Source of the DNA: CAZKXU01 sp964556665
GTDB lineage: Bacteria > Bdellovibrionota_C > UBA2361 > CAZKXU01
Assembly: GCA_964556665.1 (NCBI GenBank)
Contig: CAZKXU010000013.1
Location: 1 to 49,002, forward strand
Length of the DNA stretch: 49,002 bases
Direction of reading: 5' to 3'
The notes beneath the pieces are model-generated. The model worked only from the letters and a program-made list of their open reading frames with translations, had not been told where the DNA came from and ran no database searches. A program made the position numbers and the translations under genes. Shown here piece after piece: positions 45,363 to 49,002 of the stretch; the first letter of the stretch is position 1, and every line of letters begins with the position of its first letter.

Positions 45363-45875
45363 TTATTTTTCAAAGTACTCCACAACCGCCTTCATAAAAG
45401 CCGGATTATCGTTATAGTGCGGCGAGGTAATCATATTTCTATCGATCACTACAGGCTCCTTATGTTGATAGATCGCACCGGAATTTTTGATATCCGCCTC
45501 TATACTCCAATAGGCGGTCATCTTGCGGCCCTTTGTAACACCAGCCGAAATTAAAACCCAGGGGCCATGACAGATGGCAGCCACAAGTTTATTCTGCTCA
45601 TCCATTTCACGGATAAACTGTAGCACCTCTGGAAGAAGTCTTACTCGATCAGGAGCTTCGAATCCACCAGGTACCAATACCAATTCATAGTCTTTAGACA
45701 ATAATGCAGTAGTAGCAATAGTAGCTCGCGCTGGTACACCGTATTTACCGTAGACAGTCTGCCCATCTTTAGTAGCAATATCGGTTTTGAAACCAGCTTC
45801 AAGCAAACGGTAGTAAGGGTATATTACCTCTTCATCCTGAAATCCTGCGGCGGTGATTATTACGGCACGTTTCAT
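45363..45875 (-). CDS. DJ-1/PfpI family protein
   Basis: A 170-residue class-I glutamine amidotransferase-like fold protein. The family landmarks are the early glutamate in FQDEEVIYPYYRLLEAG, the nucleophile-elbow cysteine in LVAAICHGPWVLISAG (near residue 104), and VLVPGGFEAPD. Members act as deglycases, chaperones or proteases on glyoxal-type damage; a glycation-related role would suit a sugar operon, but that is not shown. It ends 9 bases before the start of the Fcl-like gene and follows a REPIN-like repeat. Confidence 0.85.
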   Translation of the reverse strand: MKRAVIITAAGFQDEEVIYPYYRLLEAGFKTDIATKDGQTVYGKYGVPARATIATTALLSKDYELVLVPGGFEAPDRVRLLPEVLQFIREMDEQNKLVAAICHGPWVLISAGVTKGRKMTAYWSIEADIKNSGAIYQHKEPVVIDRNMITSPHYNDNPAFMKAVVEYFEK

Positions 45876-45905
45876 ATGTTTGTACCTTATATAGATTTGA
45901 TACTT

Positions 45906-45981
45906 ACTGGGACCGCGGGCTTCCAGCCCGCATACGAATTTGAATGTAATCCGTTGCGGGCTGGAAGCCCGCGGTCCCAGT
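45906..45981. repeat. REPIN-like inverted pair, GGCTTCC variant
   Basis: Two 27-bp arms (45906-45932 and 45955-45981) are perfect reverse complements around a 22-bp spacer. Each arm has the outer box ACTGGGACCGCGG and the inner palindrome GCGGGCTTCCAGCCCGC. It sits inside the operon, between the HddA-like and DJ-1 genes, so it will form a strong hairpin in the mRNA and may reduce downstream expression or stabilise the upstream part. Confidence 0.88.
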
Positions 45982-45997
45982 ATTGGTATTACATATC

Positions 45998-47059
45998 CTA
46001 CTTCAATTCCGTCAGTTCCCGAAACTCCTGAATCGGCTGAAAAACACGCCCGATTTCAGCACTACTATAATCCATCTCATTATCAGCAAAGATTACCTGA
46101 CTGCCTGTAAAATCAAAACCGAAAGGAACATGTATAAAGCGATGCAGAGCACGCTTTACTTCGGCCTGCTTCTGAGGTGGAACAAACAGAAGAAGAAATC
46201 CCCCGCCACCAGCTCCAGTCAACTTGCCGCCGATAGCACCTGCTTCGATAGCCTCAGCATGAATGTTATCAACATCTGGATTAGAAACAAGATTACTAAA
46301 TCCCCGCTTTACATCCCAGGCTTCGCTAAGGAGCTCGCCTATCTGGACAATGTCCTGTTTGCTATTGAGTATCTGTACACACTCCTCGACGAGATCTTTC
46401 ATGATTCTTAACTGACGTTTTTTGGCATTAAGATCATCAACAAATTTCTGAGTAACTTCTGAAGATGTGCGTTTAATACCGGTATAGAACAACATAAGGT
46501 GGTTTTGTAGCTCTCGTGAGCGCTCTACCGGAATCGTTACAGGATGAACTGAGATCTCACCGTTCGGATGGAAATCAATTCTATTTAGTCCTCCATAAGC
46601 AGCTGAAACTTGATCCTGTGAACCTACTGCTTCCTTGAGTACATTTTGCTCTAAGTGCAAACTCTCCATCGCCAGGTCATGCTTGTTAATCATTCTCCCT
46701 TTTAAAGCATAGAGAGCGGTCATTAGTCCTACTGTAAAGGATGAGCTTGATCCCATGCCGCTTCGCGCTGGAAGATCACCGATGTGGTGAATTTCTAGTC
46801 CGCGTGAAACTTCTACATGCTCAATCGTTGCGCGCACTGCAGGATGAGTAATGTCATTAAGGGTGTGGCAATTTTCAATTTTTGACCAAACAATTCTATA
46901 TTTATAATCAAAGAATGGCGGCAGATAACGCACCGAAATATAACAATACTTATCGATTGTCGCGGCAATAACTGAACCGCCATGACGCCGGTACCATGCC
47001 GGAAAATCAGTGCCGCCACCAAAAAGAGAGATGCGGTACGGTGTACGAGATATGATCAT
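45998..47059 (-). CDS. hddA: GHMP kinase, D-glycero-D-manno-heptose 7-phosphate kinase-like
   Basis: A 353-residue sugar kinase. It starts MIISRTPYRISLFGGGTDFPAWY, the hallmark of the HddA branch, has the ATP-binding glycine/serine loop LPARSGMGSSSSFTVGL (near residue 98) and the third motif GGKLTGAGGGGFLLLF (near 290). In the GDP-heptose route it phosphorylates C1 of heptose 7-phosphate. A GGAG lies just before the ATG. The HddC-like gene precedes it, 55 bases away. GmhA and GmhB, also needed, are not in this window. The related fucose kinases are an alternative. Confidence 0.85.
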   Translation of the reverse strand: MIISRTPYRISLFGGGTDFPAWYRRHGGSVIAATIDKYCYISVRYLPPFFDYKYRIVWSKIENCHTLNDITHPAVRATIEHVEVSRGLEIHHIGDLPARSGMGSSSSFTVGLMTALYALKGRMINKHDLAMESLHLEQNVLKEAVGSQDQVSAAYGGLNRIDFHPNGEISVHPVTIPVERSRELQNHLMLFYTGIKRTSSEVTQKFVDDLNAKKRQLRIMKDLVEECVQILNSKQDIVQIGELLSEAWDVKRGFSNLVSNPDVDNIHAEAIEAGAIGGKLTGAGGGGFLLLFVPPQKQAEVKRALHRFIHVPFGFDFTGSQVIFADNEMDYSSAEIGRVFQPIQEFRELTELK

Positions 47060-47114
47060 ATATTATTCTCCATGTCTCTCCCTCTCTGTCCTCCGTAAAC
47101 TCTGTGGTTAAATT

Positions 47115-47867
47115 CTATTTCCCACTCTTCGCCTGCTCATAACTCTCAGGAATTCCGATATCGATAAACCCCTTAACAGAGCTATGATGTCCGTAAAATC
47201 CGTTACCTATCAAGGCAGGGAAAATCGTTCTTTCTAATGATATATTGTGCCCCTTGGGAACATCCTCAAAAACTGATCTAGATAAGAGATATATTCCAGC
47301 ATTGATCCAGCCAGGCCCAGTTACAGCTCCTTTCTCTTCAAAATCTGTAATTTCATCAGACTCATTACTGTCGACCCTGCCATATCGTCGCGTATCCGGA
47401 ACTTCGGCCAAGACAAGGCTCGCTGCTGCTGCTCTAGCCTGATGAGCTTTAAAAAACTCTCCTAAATCAGCGTCATAAAACGAATCTCCATTCAGAACTA
47501 AGAAAGGATCTGATTCGATCTGTGAAAGTGCAAATCGTAAAGCGCCGCCTGTACCAAGCAGAAGCTGCTCGATCGAATATTTTATCTCGATCTCGCCAAA
47601 CTTATCTCCGAAATATTCCTGTACCTGTTCAGACATAAAGCCTACACAGAGTACTACTTTTCGAATACCAACTCTTTCCAGTTGTTTAAAAATACGTTCA
47701 ACGAAAGGCTTTTCACCAACTTTAGCCATTACCTTTTGCGAATTCCCGATTACTGATCGCAATCTACTACCCAAGCCGCCGGCAAGAATAACAGCCGTTA
47801 GATCTGAAACAGCCATATCCTTTTGGATACTTCGAGTAGTAGCGATGATCATGCTCTCTTTTTCCAT
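47115..47867 (-). CDS. hddC: Sugar-1-phosphate nucleotidyltransferase, HddC-like
   Basis: A 250-residue GT-A fold nucleotidyltransferase that would join heptose 1-phosphate (or a related sugar) to GMP. The signature ILAGGLGSRLRSVIGNSQKVMAKVGEKPFVE is at about residues 26-56, FLVLNGDSFYDADL carries the metal aspartate near residue 122, and NAGIYLLSRSVF follows. The length fits HddC and other short nucleotidyltransferases without the C-terminal beta helix. A second ATG at residue 18 lies close to the domain start and is a possible alternative. It is 4 bases downstream of the SDR gene's end, and next to hddA, which supports the GDP-heptose reading. Confidence 0.83.
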   Translation of the reverse strand: MEKESMIIATTRSIQKDMAVSDLTAVILAGGLGSRLRSVIGNSQKVMAKVGEKPFVERIFKQLERVGIRKVVLCVGFMSEQVQEYFGDKFGEIEIKYSIEQLLLGTGGALRFALSQIESDPFLVLNGDSFYDADLGEFFKAHQARAAAASLVLAEVPDTRRYGRVDSNESDEITDFEEKGAVTGPGWINAGIYLLSRSVFEDVPKGHNISLERTIFPALIGNGFYGHHSSVKGFIDIGIPESYEQAKSGK

Positions 47868-47871
47868 ATCT

Positions 47872-48810
47872 TTAAACGTTCTTCATCGAAGACCTTCTAA
47901 GCATCTGGTACCCCTTTAAAAGCTCTCGAATACCATCATCGATGCTGCGTCTTGCTTCAAATCCGGCTTTACGCAATCTATCATTTGATACGACATAGTT
48001 TCTTTTATCTGGGTCGCTTCCCATCTCAGCGAAATGGATATAGAAGTTTGGAACCTGGGCCTTTACCCGCAGCGCCAACTCCTCCTTTGACATATTGGCA
48101 GCATCAAGTCCAAGATTATAAGGCCGGCCGGCCATTTTCTTACTGTTCTCTATGCAATAAATCATGCCATCAGCAACATCACGCACATGCACAAAGTTAC
48201 GCTTGAAATCTTTCTCGAAAATTACAATCGCCTTTTCACTAAAAGCCATATATGTAAAATAGTTGACTAGTAGGTCTAGGCGCAGACGCGGTGACATTCC
48301 GAAGACTGTAGCAAGTCGAAGTGATACTGAATTTCCTCCGCTTAGTATCTCCTTCTCGCCGTCGACTTTAGTACTTCCATATAATGAGATTGGCTCTAGG
48401 GGAGTCTCCTCAGTGCAAAAGGTTTCCCCACTCTGCGTGCCGTAGCCGCTATTCGTCATTGGATAAACTACAAACTGCTGCGGGCTGCGTGTCTTATTGA
48501 TCAACCTGATCGCTTCAAAGTTTACCGCCTTGGCCATCCAGGGATCACGATCGCAGGCCGGTGCGCCAACAATCGCTGCTAATGGAATAATTACATCAGC
48601 TTTACTTACCAAGCGTTTGAGTGTTGATTCATTTCTCACGTCATCAAAAACAAATTCATAGTTCGGATCAGCGCAGAGGTGAAAATGCGTCTGTTGTCCA
48701 AATAAAAGATTATCAAGAACTGTTACGTGATATCCTGCTTTAAGAAGGTGATCACAAAGAATTGATCCGAGATAACCAGCTCCACCAGTGACTAAAACCT
48801 TGGTTGACAT
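47872..48810 (-). CDS. NAD-dependent epimerase/dehydratase (extended SDR)
   Basis: A 312-residue nucleotide-sugar enzyme, first gene of the operon. The NAD motif GGAGYLG lies at residues 9-15, the NSGYGTQSG segment replaces the usual T/S-rich strand, and the catalytic Y-x3-K is intact in SLYGSTKVDGEKEIL. NFVHVRDVADGMIYCIE is the typical C-terminal substrate segment. The ATG at 48810 begins at MSTKVLVTGG and has AAAGGG upstream; the frame continues two codons further to a TTG. Next to hddC/hddA it is a good candidate for a GDP-heptose 4-dehydrogenase or epimerase, as in Campylobacter heptose loci; that comparison is from memory. Confidence 0.82.
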   Translation of the reverse strand: MSTKVLVTGGAGYLGSILCDHLLKAGYHVTVLDNLLFGQQTHFHLCADPNYEFVFDDVRNESTLKRLVSKADVIIPLAAIVGAPACDRDPWMAKAVNFEAIRLINKTRSPQQFVVYPMTNSGYGTQSGETFCTEETPLEPISLYGSTKVDGEKEILSGGNSVSLRLATVFGMSPRLRLDLLVNYFTYMAFSEKAIVIFEKDFKRNFVHVRDVADGMIYCIENSKKMAGRPYNLGLDAANMSKEELALRVKAQVPNFYIHFAEMGSDPDKRNYVVSNDRLRKAGFEARRSIDDGIRELLKGYQMLRRSSMKNV

Positions 48811-49002
48811 AGGCAAAAACCCTTTTATTCAAATAAGATAGAGATACCAATAATATTTGATGCTTACGGAACGAAGCTGGATTTGAATAGTTGTGAGGGG
48901 GGATAGAGGGGGAGAAATTGTTGGGAAGTTCAAAGGGTTAGCACATACGGTACCGGCCCAGACATGGTTAACAGATAGTGCCAAGACATGGTGTACAGTC
49001 AG
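48811..49002. repeat. Edge region with a short direct repeat resembling an IS end
   Basis: No gene is visible. CCAGACATGGTTAACAG (48958-48974) and CCAAGACATGGTGTACAG (48981-48998) are near-identical, spaced 23 bases apart. Read on the minus strand they begin CTGTACACCATG and CTGTTAACCATG, and a TGT-start tandem pattern is common at IS481-type ends. The element itself would lie beyond the window, so this is tentative. Confidence 0.3.

Noticed and set aside
1..49002. CRISPR array or prophage
   Set aside because: No regularly spaced direct repeats and no phage structural, integrase or terminase genes were seen.

Overview
The window reads as part of the chromosome of an uncultivated-looking Gram-negative bacterium with moderately AT-rich DNA. 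Clues are a type I glutamine synthetase without a recognisable adenylylation loop, a futalosine hydrolase (menaquinone made by the futalosine route), MnmG, RNase HI, a soluble-lysozyme-like transglycosylase, and GDP-heptose/GDP-fucose type surface-sugar genes. I cannot name the phylum from the sequence alone. No rRNA, tRNA or CRISPR array was seen.

Region 1 (1-11,059) is mostly core and housekeeping: glnA, a small secreted collagen-like protein, a secreted subtilase, mnmG, a lytic transglycosylase, an unknown protein, rnhA, mqnB and an intact GDP-L-fucose synthase. It also carries a 186-bp near-perfect palindrome (2919-3104) and the first copy of a short REP-like repeat.

Region 2 (11,299-31,929) is an accessory glycosylation island. 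It starts with a broken GDP-mannose-4,6-dehydratase-like gene end and a HEPN/MNT toxin-antitoxin pair, and ends with a second, different HEPN/MNT pair whose antitoxin carries an HTH and has a promoter plus a perfect palindromic operator. Between them lie seven paralogous proteins joining an N-terminal GT-B glycosyltransferase-like region to C-terminal TPR-like repeats (four CgeB-like, three of a second subfamily, one of which has lost its donor-binding half), a two-gene thiamine-diphosphate enzyme resembling 2-oxoacid dehydrogenase E1 alpha and beta but without E2/E3, a three-domain glycosyltransferase-methyltransferase-Rossmann fusion, and an RmlC-like epimerase.

Region 3 (31,956-41,659) holds small-molecule and sugar-modification genes: a methyltransferase broken at an 8-G tract, two further methyltransferases, a 2-oxoglutarate/Fe(II) oxygenase-like protein, a SemiSWEET sugar transporter, a B12-type radical SAM protein, a double glycosyltransferase and a branched-chain-aminotransferase-like protein with a 200-residue extra N-terminus.

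Region 4 (41,854-48,810) is one long minus-strand operon-like run for nucleotide-sugar synthesis: an SDR epimerase, HddC-like nucleotidyltransferase and HddA-like kinase (GDP-heptose route), a DJ-1 family protein, a GDP-fucose-synthase paralogue in which all three catalytic residues are replaced, a cupin, an enolase-superfamily enzyme and a HAD phosphatase. The right end contains a short direct repeat that resembles an insertion-sequence end.

My reading is that regions 2-4 build unusual activated sugars (heptose- and fucose-related, perhaps chain-modified by the thiamine enzyme), decorate them by methylation and oxidation, and transfer them with an expanded set of TPR-bearing glycosyltransferases to a surface polymer or to proteins. 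That assembled role is inference; the individual families are much better supported.
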